The notes under the pieces were generated by a model. It saw nothing but the letters and a program-made list of their open reading frames with translations, searched no databases and was not told where the DNA came from. The position numbers were made by a program, and so were the translations under genes. Positions 24,050 through 36,376 of a stretch of 64,000 bases of DNA are shown here, piece by piece (within the stretch, counting starts at the first letter, position 1; each line of letters opens with the position of its first letter). This DNA comes from Macrobrachium rosenbergii (lineage: Eukaryota > Arthropoda > Malacostraca > Decapoda > Palaemonidae): positions 38,398,070-38,462,069 of the forward strand of contig NC_089784.1 of the NCBI RefSeq assembly GCF_040412425.1, given 5' to 3'.

Positions 24050-24315
24050 ACCTACCCAGGACTTGGAACCCTCCTGTATCTTGCACTCTCGCGTCCTGGA
24101 TTATTAAATCCGGTCATTCCCAATACTTCTTTCACTTCAACATTTTTTGAGCCTCCTCCTATTCCTCCCTCCTTACACTTCTGAAATGTTTCATTCTTTC
24201 TATACGGCCTGTTGACTTTTTTTTTTTTACCACTTCTATGTATCATCATACTTCATCCCCTCATTCTTCTTACGCCACACACATTATTAAGTGAACAGTT
24301 ATTTCACCAACTTCT

Positions 24316-24394
<79 letters not shown>

Positions 24395-24570
24395 CATCCA
24401 CTCATGACTTCTAACGAAGCAGCCTGGCTCAACAATCCCTTCATACATGCCAACCATGGCGGCTTCTCTAAGACGCCAACTCTCTTCCGAATATTGGGCA
24501 AACACGCTCCTACCTTTCATGCCAAATATAAGAATCAACAATTTCCATTTTTCCATCCCTCGCATTCATT
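24050..24570 (-). pseudogene. Decayed LINE RT C-terminal fragment split by TA array
   Basis: On the minus strand the frame near 24480 contains REAAMVGMYEGIVEP, the block that precedes the tryptophan-containing motif at the end of many arthropod LINE RT domains. Beyond the TA array, at about 24060-24150, comes EVKEVLGMTGFNN with GRESARYRRV, which fits the C-terminal 'VKEVL.MRGL' helix of the same proteins. Order and strand agree. The intervening part is eroded and holds the TA microsatellite and a short poly-T. Confidence 0.5.
24318..24391. repeat. Microsatellite (TA)n inside LINE remnant
   Basis: Pure TA array of about 74 bp. Confidence 0.96.
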
Positions 24571-25060
24571 AATCCATCTCATCTTTGCTGTTTTCATATA
24601 CACCAACACAACCATACATACTTCTGCTTGTATTTACCCTTCACTTTCTCCTCTTACAAACGATGCACCTTACGTGGTGAACTGTAAGCATTGAAAAGGG
24701 TGCCTGCAGCGTCCCTTCGGTCCCTTCAGATTTTCACTACCCTGTCTTTTCCCCTGTCCTACACCACATACCCTACATGGGTCATCTCCTCATACCGTAA
24801 CTGCACCTACCGCCAATGGCCTTCTCCGACTTATTGCATCATTTCACCCACCCATGATATGAAACACTAACAGACGCGACATCCTGGTCTCAAACCCATT
24901 TCCACGCAAAACCATCCACTCTCCCTACAAAACGCTCAAGATACCAAAACGCATAGCCTATACGACAAAAAAGGTATATCTGATATTAATCTGATGGCAA
25001 GGAAAGTCAGTACAAGGATATACGAGGATGAATGAGAATGGTACAGTTTCTACTATTGGC
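24571..25060. other. Non-coding stretch, nothing recognised
   Basis: May include more of the decayed minus-strand LINE, but no motif can be read with confidence. Confidence 0.4.
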
Positions 25061-25199
25061 AGGGCAGTTAATGTTACTAGTCGGACATATACTGCTGCTA
25101 GTGGGGACAGTTACTGCTGCTAGTAGGATAGACACTGCTACTAGTTGGGACAATTACTGGTACTAGTAGGGCAGTTAATGCCACTAGTAAGACAGCTGC
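25061..25199 (+). repeat. Degenerate minisatellite, about 22 bp period, six units
   Basis: Units of the type GGACAGTTACTGCTGCTAGT repeat with substitutions and small length changes from AGGGCAGTTAATGTTACTAG to CCACTAGTAAGACAG. Confidence 0.85.
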
Positions 25200-26219
25200 T
25201 TTTCCATTGGCTATAACGACTCCTTTTCTACTTTTAATATTATTACATATACTAATCAGACAACAACAGGTACCGCTAACCCAAAATGAGACCAGTGATA
25301 AACACATTTCTTTTTCAAATAATAATTATCTAGTAGGTGAAAAAGTACGTCCTAGCTTTAGAAAATCGAATACTATATAATGACAGCGTCTTAACCATCA
25401 TCCGACGGGTGAACTAGACTTAGGTTCACCAGTTCAGAGCATCAATGCATGTTTCACAAAGCAAAGATGTCTTGAATTTGTAAACAATGAACCCAGCTAC
25501 ACACGCAACAATAATGTTGGAGCACAGTGACAGCTGGCGAGAACTAGGAACATACAGTATGTGTAATCATCTTCATTCGGTTCACATGCAGACAATGCAA
25601 TGCATTACAATTGTTAACCATTAACCTATTCCTACCCGAAGAAGCATTTATTGCCAGTACAGATGAATTTGCAACATTAAAAGTAACCGGCATTTTTATG
25701 AAGAGTAAATACAAGTGACCCGTACAATTTCTCACAATAAAGCCCCGATAACAAATGAGTCACAAGCGAGATCCTATTCATCTGGGAAGTAAGAAATGTC
25801 AAAACGACTGCCAAATTTGACTTCACTTAATGCGGGTCAGGGCATCTTCATAAATCTAACGTGCTTGTGTGCAAGCAAGGACTCTAGGTGGTGCACGTTC
25901 TAAAAGGGAAGAAATAAGACAATGGATACCAGAATAAGAGATACATATGGAGATATGCTCTAAGATGAGAACGGTGCCCTGGGATGGCAAAGCATTTTAA
26001 AATTACTGTAGTTGAGTGTGGAATATCGCAGAAGTGAATGATGCAAGAGTGGAGAAGGTTTTCGTAAAATCGGATTGTTTGTGAAATGACTATTGAGAAC
26101 GGGTAAGGGCGGGGGGAAATAAATGGCCGAAAAATGGAGACACCAAGAGGTAGGGGATGAACCGGTGAAAAGGCGTTTGCATGGCTGACCGGGGAGTGTA
26201 AACTATATCTGGACGAGAA
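25200..26219. other. Non-coding stretch, nothing certain
   Basis: The 3' part (about 25900-26219) may be the 5' side of the LINE remnant that follows, but no diagnostic motif is seen. Confidence 0.4.
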
Positions 26220-27330
26220 AAAGGTTCCGAAGGCATGGCTGAGAATTAATTGCTTCTCCGTATGAAGGTCAACGTGATAAGCGAGACTGTAAAAATTATA
26301 GGTACATAATGCTACTTTGTACACCAAGGAAGGTTGAGATATTATAACCTGAAAGAGATCGGCGAAGAACAATGTAGACTATGAAAATGGTGTGTAAACA
26401 GTTTGTTATTAGTTATTATACATAGGAAGAACATTCAGAATAGGAACAAGGTGTGAACAGTGACCATTATTACTCACTGTATATAGGAAGCTTAAAAACA
26501 AAGGGATAGATGATGTACGGGGCATATATGGCCCTAATATGCTTACTACAGAACCGATAGAGGCAATGTTTAGGGTGCTGAGCATAGAAAGAAAGATACT
26601 AAAACAAGGGAGTGGTTTCTTTCCCCTGCTTCTCAATACCTATGGCTAAATAGATGCAAATCGTAAAGGATAAAGGGGTAGGTTGTGACCTGTGGAGATT
26701 AGCTGATATTAGCAAATGGCACAACAGTGATTGGGGACAGTGAAGAGAGACGGCAGAAACTAGTGCAAGACTCGGTGTCAGCATGAGGGGAAAGTCGAAG
26801 CTGAAATTGAATGGAATGAGGTGACGATAGTGTTAGGAAACTAATTTAACAAAATGGTGGAATACCGCAGGCGGAGATGAGGCGAGCTACAACATACGCA
26901 AAGCAAGGAAAGTAGCAGGGCAATCACGTAAGATTTGAAGAAGAAGAAAAAAAAACAATCACGTAAGACTTGAAGAAAAAAAAAAAAAAAAAAGTCGAAA
27001 TGTTTACGGAAGATGCGTGAACCTAGAGAGAGAGAGAGAGAGACTGGGAAAGAAACGTAGATAAGAAGAATTACGAGCGTTTTCAGACGGTCTCGTCAAG
27101 CGGAAAGAATGGACAGCAAAAGGTTGGTGGGTGTGTATGCTGTGATTCGTGAAGTGTTAGAAGGGGTGAGAGGAAGACATACAAATTATTGATAGAGTTC
27201 CAGATGTTGGAAAGGGAAGGGCTCTTGCCAGGTAACAAAAGCACAGGCAAACCAGAGGTTAATGACGCATTGGGGGAAGGGTGCTTGACAGGCTGTTGAT
27301 CAGCTAATGTTGTGGAAGTTGTCTGTAGTT
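26220..27330 (+). pseudogene. Heavily decayed non-LTR retrotransposon RT
   Basis: In several plus frames, RT-like pieces follow in the right order. VPKAWLRINC (about 26231) fits the 'VP..W....I.P..K' start. The CKNYR-like and KVEIL pieces fit the NYRPI region. KNKGIDDVYG (about 26497), KGVGCDLWRLAD (about 26671) and REGRQKLVQDS (about 26745) fit the palm to ADD-downstream helix. RMDSKRLVGV and REVLEGVRGR (about 27108-27170) fit the C-terminal tail. Stops and indels are frequent and the YADD core itself is not preserved. A GA run at 27025-27043 lies inside. Confidence 0.5.
27025..27043. repeat. Short (GA)n run
   Basis: About 19 bp GA inside the LINE remnant. Confidence 0.9.
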
Positions 27331-28816
27331 AAAAGTATGTATGTGGGATCGACCATTTTATTGATTTTCTCTGGAACTCCGCAGTTTGTTAAAATCGCTT
27401 GTACTGAATATATACAAATATACATATTAAATACACATATAAAACATATATATATAGGTATATACTGTTATTAAGACTCCATTGCCTCATCGATGGTCTC
27501 TGAAGTGCGGAATTGAGACTACTAACTACATTGTTGGGAGCAATGATGTGGGATTTGACTTCTGGAACGAATGCAAGATAAAACACCGAGTCAGGATTAC
27601 TCCCCTTATTATGCCGCCGCAGCTGATCTAATACATGCTTGAATGTGTACGGGCTGATTTGCAATAGTTGAGATATAGTAAGGTCGATAATTCCATGCGT
27701 GAAGAGTTCGTGAGTGCAAATGATGATGTGCGAGCAATCTGGGCTGGGTTACTGTATAGAGTCGGTTGTCATAAAAGAGCTCCTTAGGAGGGAGCGAGCG
27801 AGAGACTCAAAAATCGAACAAGAAAGAATGGCATAACCAAGGAAACGCAACTTATTTAACTTCTGCCTAAAAACCTATGGCTATCTCGGGAGCGGAAGCT
27901 AATTCCTACTTGACAGCACTGCCGAACACTTCCCATCTATTACGTATTCAATAACACCGACGAGGAATGAGCGGGAGGAGGAGATGGCACAACTTTTGGA
28001 GACATTCCTTTGACGGGGTCTCTTCTCTTCCACCCCTAGCCAGTCCACCCTGACGAAACTGGTTGCCTCTTGAAGGCCACCCAAGGCCATTATGGATAGA
28101 GTTTTTTCTTTTCTTTTCACAGAAGATCCTAAAGGTTTTTACGATAAGTTTTATCATCTAAAGCATTATTTACGATGGACATCGGCAATATATAAAAACA
28201 AACAATATAAATAGAATAAAGAACGGTGAATTTTTTTCCTTGCGGTTTGCTGGTACTCTCTGATTTGATTTACGGGGTTACTAAATTATGTCCACAAATC
28301 CAGCCAGTATAAGTACACTCATCGCAGCTTTGCAAATAACTAAGATTGGCGGGGGATGTCAAGCATATGCAGGGAATCGGTAAGTAAAACCTGATTTTCT
28401 TGATTTTCTTCTCCGTTACTCTAATTATAAGACACCATTTTCGAGAACCCTCAGGTTTACTGAGAATGTAAATGAAATAAAGTAATTCAGCATCAAATAA
28501 AGCTAATAAAATACAGACACCTGGACTTGTTATTACTGGTGATAAATATTATTTTCACATCGAATGGGAAAATTCGCACCACCACCAAAATCTTCAACCA
28601 GGCAAAAGGCAACGACTGATTTTAAATTTCAAACACTGACCGGCCACTCATAACTGCAATCCATGCCAATACAATCTTTACTGCTGACAAAAATAACTGT
28701 GAGAGATGTAGGAAGTATTCATTCTACAACAATTTTCATAGTTTTCACTACTGGCATCCAATGAAAAGACGACACGGCGAATGTTATAAATATTAATTTT
28801 TCTTCGGAGCTTTTAG

Positions 28817-28819
<3 letters not shown>
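27331..28819. other. Non-coding stretch, nothing recognised
   Basis: The minus frame 27389-27664 (91 codons) starts in a complex-looking sequence (HVLDQLRRHNKGSNPDSVFY) that matches no family I recognise and ends in TA-rich DNA. The overlapping minus frames at 27899-28157 are likewise unassigned. Confidence 0.4.

Positions 28820-28879
<60 letters not shown>
28820..28879. repeat. Microsatellite (CT)n
   Basis: Pure CT array of about 60 bp. Confidence 0.97.
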
Positions 28880-28882
<3 letters not shown>

Positions 28883-29030
28883 GTTTCGACATGTGCCGAT
28901 ACCTCGAATAATCAGGTCCTTTTAAGAAGAGTTGCATTATATATTCATGAATGCTGTTGGACTGTCCCCTCCGAATACTCATTCAGGGATTACGTCGCTT
29001 CTCGTTCGTTCGCATTTCACAGCACTTTTC

Positions 29031-29032
<2 letters not shown>

Positions 29033-29102
<70 letters not shown>
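29033..29102. repeat. Microsatellite (GA)n
   Basis: Pure GA array of about 70 bp, 153 bp from the CT array at 28820. Confidence 0.97.
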
Positions 29103-29104
<2 letters not shown>

Positions 29105-30331
29105 ATTAATTTTCACACGACCGATGATGTATCCTACACCGTAAGTTCTACGAAAAGGAATTTACCTAATCAGACATCATCACAATGCATCGAGTTCCTA
29201 TTGTGTTAAAATTTATTTTAGTGTTTTGCTTTCTTCTCCTCTCTCCCTACTTACTATATATCAGAAACAAGAATCGGGCCAAATTCTCACCAATCACTAT
29301 TACACGAGGTGTAGCGTAGTAAGTGCAAATTTGCAATTATGCTTGATTGAAATGCACAATGAATAAACCAGAAATTAAACATACTCAAGACGATACCAAA
29401 AGCCATTATTGTACAACAGTATTAATTGTTTATGCCGACGAATCTCCTAGTCATTTTAATCACAATCGGTCATCAACCGGAAAGCCGTTGATATCGATTT
29501 CCTATGGTCCAAATCCAAGGCATCCTTTCCACTGGCACATAAAGGTACATCTTTGTTGCAATGTAATGACCAAGAAAGCGAGCACCCTCCTCATGCCATC
29601 ACGTCCATGCCTGGAAACAATTACGTGAAACGCCAGTCTTCAAAACCTGCATCAAAAGGTTTGACATAATTCGAGTTAAGCACCGCAGAATTTTACCCAT
29701 TTCTACCTCCAACTTCACACGGAGTGGGAGAGTGAAGACGAGGGAGAAAAAGGGAGACTGGCAACATTTTATCTGACTGCTTGACTTTCAAGTCAGGTCT
29801 TCCTTTACACCTAACACATTTAATGACAATACTTAAAATCAAATATATTTAATGGCACCAGTAAAAGTCCACAGTTCAATCATTCGAAACTTGCGGAGAT
29901 AACAGCACTATTTCAAAAAAAGAATCCTCCAGAATTTTAAGACTGTACCCGAAAGCTTAAGTACCTATTTGACTTAAAACATTTAAATTAATATTAGAAA
30001 AAAATGGTCTGGCGTAATAACACAAACATGAAGCCCGGCAGCGATGGAAAAAAATCAAAACGCCAGAAACAGCGAAGACAACTGGAAAACTTGATTTTGA
30101 CCAAATATTGCAAGTTATGCTTAAAATCTCCACCCACTACTAGTCAAGCAAGATGGGGATGGGGGAGGAGGGAGGAATTATGGACCCCTTCCTAGTCCGC
30201 CTCCTCCCTGGGAGCAAGAAGTAAACATACGACGCCTGGAGGGAACATCCATGAATCCCAAAGACAAAGACGATCCAACGCACTGCGTGTCGACGGACGG
30301 GTCATTTTAGCGTCCACTGCAAACGTGCGTG

Positions 30332-30334
<3 letters not shown>
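29103..30334. other. Non-coding stretch, nothing recognised
   Basis: Frames at 29347-29628 and 30004-30195 have no recognisable domain. Confidence 0.45.
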
Positions 30335-30394
<60 letters not shown>

Positions 30395-30400
30395 ATATAT

Positions 30401-30446
<46 letters not shown>

Positions 30447-30470
30447 CATACATACATACACACACACACA
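30335..30470. repeat. Compound microsatellite (GA)n(TA)n(CATA)n(CA)n
   Basis: GA of about 57 bp, interrupted TA of about 48 bp, five CATA units and a CA run; the most complex simple repeat in the window. Confidence 0.97.
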
Positions 30471-32337
30471 CCTACACACTCGCGTTCTTAAAAGGGATGA
30501 TTTGAAACTAACACCCATATTTAGGGAGTGAAGAAGGTCCAACTTGCCATATCGGCCGCGACTGTAACTGTTCACTTCGATAAAACCAGTTAGAGCGCCA
30601 ATGGGCTCTGAGAGTTAGGGGCCAGCCTCGTTTTCCCTGTGTATACATGCATGTGTTTTATAAGGCGGCGTCATGCTTCCATTAACTGGAATAGAGTAAA
30701 CAAAACAGAAACCTAAAAGCTCGACTGAATATTTGAGACACATTACATAGATTCAACCACTGGAGCCGTCACATTGAGAGATTTTCCATATCCAAATAGT
30801 AATAGCTTAGTAACTTGGTCTCGGAAAGAAGAGATTTACTTTATAAAACTTGAATTTAAATTATTATTTGCTTCTTGATATCTACCGATCGACATATAAG
30901 CATACACTACTTACATCAATGCCAAGACCACTACATTAGCCCAATGCCTGCGTTACTGATAAACCAAAAGAACTTCCGTCTTTTAAATTCAAGTGATGCA
31001 CATTCCCAATTTGTAGTATTACTGATGCAACACATTAGTAAAAATGACTTGGAGCACTAGCCTCATAAAACATACAAATTAAGGCATGCAAAAACAAAAA
31101 TACCAACAAGCCTCGCCAGCCATAAAACTCCCAAGCACCATTGCCATCACCTAAGACAAGCTACTGAATTCCAAATCAGCATAATACCCGTTCCCCCAGC
31201 CGCATACTTCCAAACAAGTAAGGCAACCTCTGGGGAAGGAAGATACAGATATTTCCTTAAACGTTAAGTTGAATGATCCCCCCCCCGCATGCGATGCGTT
31301 TTCCGGCCCAAAGGTGTGAAAAACGTTTGTTGACTGATCCGTAAGTGTTGCGGCAATGCCTCTCAGCCAAGGTCGCTGTGCCTCACTGGTGACGACGTGC
31401 GATTTCCACTGCACCGTTTGTTGCTCGTCGCGTCCAAAGGTCAAAAAGGGGATCAAGTGCATGGCGATTCCTAATGTCCTTGGCTGAGGAGGCACAACGC
31501 CATAGGAGGCAACGAAAATGAATCGGAGGGCGTTCCCTCATTCCAAAGTATCCCACGCCCTTGGCAATGCAGTATTTGCTCCAGGATTCAAGTCTCTTTG
31601 CCTACAGTTAATTTACCTTCTACACTAAACTATCTGCCAAATGAAAACGATAAACGTTGGTAAAACATGAAACCTATGTCCAACTTCCAGCCCCGTTCAA
31701 ATTTTGATTTGAATTTTTACTAGTACTGAACCACGATACTGTTAAAATCTGACACCCATAACCTGTAATGCCGTGGAAGACTATGATATAATCTAAAACA
31801 TATAAACCTGTCTAAAATGATCGACACCATCATTTGAAAATTTCACTGCACAACAAGCAAACGCAATCCCCGACCTGCTCCATTAAAGAGGAGCATCGAT
31901 TAAGTCTTTCCTGGATAAACAAACCACTTTCCAGACATCTAAGAGGCAAAGGTCACTGTCTCTTTCCATAAGCGCTGATCACAGAAATCAGGAATTACTT
32001 TGGGAGGGAGAGAGAGCAGACATGTTGCAGTTCACCTTTTATTCAGTCTATTTCCAGTCTTCACATTTTCAACTTAACATCTACAAAATCGATATCATTA
32101 AATTCATAATTATCGCCCAACAAAGCCAAAATGCTTGCCTTGACAGTCACTCAGATGAAAGCGAGTCGATCTGAGACTTAAAAATGCGAGGCCTCAATTT
32201 TGAAAATTACCTCTCGGTTATTTTTTATTTCTGAACGGATTCAGTGTAAATATAAAAAAACACTAAAATTAACTATAGCATGAGCTATTGTGATTTCATC
32301 CGGAAACAACGGACAGCATTAAAGCTATAATAAGTAT

Positions 32338-32338
<1 letters not shown>
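30471..32338. other. Non-coding stretch, nothing recognised
   Basis: Includes a GC-richer patch at 31250-31500 with a 114-codon minus frame (31151-31495). It has no known domain and no ORF-supporting context. A C run lies at 31279-31286. Confidence 0.4.

Positions 32339-32392
<54 letters not shown>
32339..32392. repeat. Microsatellite (GT)n
   Basis: Pure GT array of about 54 bp; the last long array before a nearly microsatellite-free half of the window. Confidence 0.97.
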
Positions 32393-32396
<4 letters not shown>

Positions 32397-33839
32397 CCAA
32401 GCAAGGCATCAACAGAGTGATTAGTTTTTTTTTTTTTATTAATGATTGTCTAGTTTTACAGTGTGCGCGTTCTTTAGCCTCATAACTTGGTCTCAAAAAC
32501 AACCGCAATAAACCCAAGAACATTCCTTAAAAACCCAACTTCAATCGTTACCGTTGTAGCTACATCATGGAAACGTCCAATTAAAAAGAAAATAATAACA
32601 ACTCTGGTATTAGCAGCGACTTGTGAGTTAGGCTGCCCATCAGAGATAAACTATTCTTTCAGTAGTAATATACTGAACACGATTTTCAGTTTTCGGAGCC
32701 CAAGCCAAATTGTGTAGCTACATACGAAAGATTATTCAGTTTCTAGAACACTCAAAAATTATAACCATTCTAAAGTCATTACGATACCTATCGGAAACTA
32801 ACAACTTACCAGTGCAAAAGACGAAACTGATAATCATGATCGAAAATTCCCAACAAAGTGTTTAAAAACTAATGGCCTCAATTCAGACTGGGTGTTCATT
32901 TTTAAAAAGACCATATTTGGTACATATAACACAAAAACAAATACAGCACGATTGTAAGTATAGTATTATGTTTATACGGTAGTTTCCAAGAGATAAGGGG
33001 TGGTCAGAACATCTCAAGAGTTAACTACGGTAAATGTAGAATGCTACTCTGTCATGGCACGAAATCTCAATCGCATCTTACATAAAAAAGGAAAGTGAAC
33101 CTTACGTCAGTACCAATTCAATCACCAAACTTAGACACACGCAGCAAATTACATTTGTAAAACCAAAACTTGTGCAGACTCATAAACATAACGTCAATTC
33201 AGCACCGAGCAAAGAAAAAACAAATATTTAGCGTCTTGATGCAAATTTTGTTGGCGAGGTGACAAATGTACTTGCGTGATACACACTCCTGCTCTTGGTG
33301 TCAATCAAAACACTGCATTGTAACAGTAAACTTGACAGACTATTCCCCATCCAAGACACAGTATATAAAATTAGCACTAAGCCCATACTAAAGCTGGTCT
33401 GGTGAGAGGCAATCTCAGCTAAGGATTAGTTACTGAAGATACCAGCCACAGTGTGATTTAAGACCATAATGTGATTAAGTCCTACAGTATATATGGTTCT
33501 TATATATGGAGACACTCCTTAGGTAGCAGGCCGTCCGAAGAATGAATGGAGTTTTTCTTCTCGTCCAAGAATGCAAGTTTTAATCATGAGCAGAGGAAGG
33601 ACAGATCCTTGCTCTGCCCGACAAATTTGGTGAAACTAATGGGGGTTGTCTTTCTTGTAACCTTACAAATGGAAAATTTGAAGGGACTGGACTTCTCGTA
33701 TATGATGGGATTGATTTATGAAAATCTGCCTATAGAGCCAAGCACTGCAGCCCTTCAGAATTTCAAGTACTTAAGACAACTGGCCCTCCAGCATTTCAAG
33801 TGGTTAAGACAATTAAAACAAAGGGGAGCTGTAGTGCTT
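32393..33839. other. Non-coding stretch, nothing recognised
   Basis: AT-rich. The plus frame 33546-33854 (102 codons) contains an internal duplication (FKYLRQLALQHFKWLRQL) but no recognised domain. Confidence 0.4.
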
Positions 33840-33985
33840 GGACAGAAAGATTGAACGAAGCAGAATGGGCAAGTGTAATGCTAAAAATAAGGTGTAGCTA
33901 TGAGCCATAGTGATGCTGCAAACCTTTAGTAATCACTACAGTGCACCAGCTGAGGTGTACTGAAGGCAATACCCCCAAAGGCTCA
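33840..33985 (+). repeat. Copy of the 1-215 interspersed repeat
   Basis: AAGGTGTAGCTATGAGCCAT, GATGCTGCAAACCTTTAGTA and CAGCTGAGGTGTACTGAAGG line up in order with the window-start copy. Confidence 0.6.
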
Positions 33986-34699
33986 AGTGCTGGGAAGCCC
34001 TGCTCAGCTGGAAAAATGTTAATGCAAAATACCCCAATGTAATAATGCTCTGCTACCCAGTCCTCCCTCTTGAAGGAAGAGACAGAGGGAGTTGCATATA
34101 CTAACTACCATAAAAATCCGAAAGAATGCTCTGTCGTGTAACTTAGTGCATCTAGCCAGACCAGCAAGTAAATGATCGCAGGCTCCTAGAAAGAGGAGGA
34201 ACCACTTACTCCGACCTGAACTGATCATCTTGCTGACCAGGAACCTTAGGGAAAAATGCTTTTCTGTCCAATGGAGCTCAGCCAGCTGCCTGCGCATAAG
34301 GAGGCCTCCAAGGATTCGTGGGCAATGTCCCAGGGTAGAAGGTAAAGGTTGGTTTGGCAGCAACAAACACCTGCCTTCAGTTCCTGTAAAACTCAGCTGT
34401 TGTTCTTTACTATCAAGGAAAGAAGAATGCCACTGACTGTGTGTCTTAAGGCACCTTTTGAGTGCCTGATAGTACAAATGAAGTCATTGAATTTTGGGTA
34501 AAAGATAGTGAACCCTGTATAGTTAATACTGCAAAACTTTCACAGGATACAAAAGCATCTCCTATTCAGCCACAAAATCAGGAACAACATTACAGCAACC
34601 AAATGACATCTTGCCTACAATGCTCCCCCACCCACGGGGACAAAAGCTGCTGATTTGTGTTCAGCCTTGAAGTGCACATGAATTTGTAGTTTTGTTGCA
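33986..34699. other. Unassigned stretch beside DIRS copy
   Basis: A 152-codon minus frame (34019-34477) is open but unrecognised. It might be part of a DIRS gag, since DIRS sequence abuts it, but I cannot support that from motifs. Confidence 0.3.
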
Positions 34700-34708
34700 A
34701 ATGAGACT

Positions 34709-34800
34709 GCGCTGTTATCGTTAATGTGTAGGTGACAACGTCCCGCCCACCATCCAGGACTCGAGGAAACAACCCAGCAGAGAGCTCAATTCGTTTTATG
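34709..34800. repeat. DIRS inverted terminal repeat, 3' arm
   Basis: GTGTAGGTGACAACGTCCCG and AACAACCCAGCAGAGAGCTC here are the reverse complement, with few changes, of 36913-37005. Confidence 0.88.
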
Positions 34801-35403
34801 CTCTAATATCCATAAAAAATGTCATTTTTATATAAGTAACTTACTAAGTAATTACATAGGCTATCTGGTTCCACACTGTAAGGAGGTGGGAAAGGGCATG
34901 GACATATTCTACTCCAAAGCATTAAGTAAATAATGAATTTGAACTAGAAAGGTAGCAACATTGAATAAATGTTTGTTGTTTCCTTACCTGTTGAGAGAAC
35001 TGCTGCAGGTAGGTACTGCCTCTGGTCGGCGCTTCTCTCAACTTGTAGTGGACGTGGCAGTATAGCCAAGGGTCGCCACTACATTAGTGGGAACTTTGCA
35101 GCGGAGTAAGTACACCGTATGCTGACAAAGTTTTAAAAGATGCCCTTGCCTGGGTGAAGACCAGAATACAAAATGACAACACTATCACCTACACCACAGA
35201 ATAAAACCAAAACCCAACCATTATAAAAAAAAAAAAAAAAAATACGAACTGGTGGGTACTCCAGGTACAGTGTACCCCCAGGCTTCCCAACGACTCAAAA
35301 CCATAAGTCAAGGCGAGTGGATAGCAAAGGAACAGAGATTCCCTATGCTTCCTCTCCCAGTACCATGCCAGCCACGGATAAAGGTCATAAAGTGCTACAA
35401 TTT

Positions 35404-36217
35404 TCAAATACAGTTTCTATGTCCTTGAGGTAGTGTGAGGCGAATATGGACTTGCATCTCCAGAATGTCGACAGTAGGATTGAAGAAAAAGACAAGTTGT
35501 TTAAAAGTGTTTAAAAGCGAGGGAAGTTGTGACTGCCCTAATTTTGTGAGCCATAACCTTAAGTAAGGAAAGGCTTCTTCCTGGATCTGAGAGTGGGCTT
35601 CTAATATTAATTCTCTCAGAAAAAAGGATATGGCATTTTTGGAGAGCGGGCAAACTGGGTTTTTAACAGAGCACCAGAGGTTGCTTGAAGGCCCCCTAAT
35701 CTTTTCCGTCCTCTGAGGATAGTACCTGAGGGACCTCACTGGGCAGAGGAGTCTTCTTCCTCAGGTCCCAAGATATCCATAAGGTTCTTGATGATGAAGG
35801 ATCTAGGCCAGGGTTTAGAAGGGTGCCTGTTCTTTGCGAGGATACCAAGAGAAAGAGAGCAGACTGCGTCCTCTTGTGCAAAGCCTACCCTCTTGTCTAT
35901 TCTTGTAACTCGCTAATATGTATGGCAGTAACGAAAGCCCTAAAAAGTCTTTTTCGTGAGATTCCTGAGGGAAACTGAACAAAGAGGTTCGAATTGAGGA
36001 CCTGAAAGCCACTTCAGCACAACGTCTCATCGTGTAAGTTCCAAGAGACGTTGGAAGAACTATCTTCCTTGGATGTATTGAGGGATTTGATCAGGTCGGT
36101 GATATCTTGATTAGAAGACAGGTCCATTCCTCTGTGATTAAAAACTGAGCTGAGCATCGACCTATACCCTTTGATGGTAGAGGTCGATAGCTTCCTGACA
36201 GACTTTAGGAATATCAA
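35404..36217 (-). pseudogene. DIRS tyrosine recombinase, broken
   Basis: The YR integrates the circular DNA of DIRS elements. Minus-strand pieces in order: RKLSTSTIKGYRSMLSSVFN at the N-terminal core-binding part (about 36150-36217), then GMDLSSN; FAQEDAVCSL and GILAKNRHPSKPWP (about 35800-35880); LRYYPQRT and PLSKNAISFFLRELI (about 35600-35730). A C-terminal block reads CKSIFASHYL (about 35420-35450), where the family has W-x-S-x-S-x-F-x-x-x-Y. That tyrosine is visible in the frame next to the open one. At least four frame changes and stops separate the pieces, so no enzyme can be made. About 270 codons are left, near the usual domain size. Confidence 0.75.
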
Positions 36218-36376
36218 AAAGCTGACTATTTGGCTTACAGATGCTTCAGAAGAAGAGACGTTATGGCGGCTGCACCACCTTCTGAAGACTGTCCATTTTG
36301 ATTGGTAGAGCTTTGTAGAAGCAGCTTGTCTGCATTTCGCAATTGCCTCTGATCAAACCTAGATTCGAGGCTGGCA

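Noticed and set aside
27389..27664. 91-codon minus frame, considered as transposase fragment
   Set aside because: Compared with Harbinger-type and other transposase motifs without a match; the end is TA-rich.
31151..31495. 114-codon minus frame in a GC-richer patch
   Set aside because: Contains a homopolymer-derived Gly run and no known domain; kept only as a note.
34019..34477. 152-codon minus frame next to the compact DIRS
   Set aside because: I looked for DIRS RT or RNase H motifs and could not place any; not strong enough to call gag.
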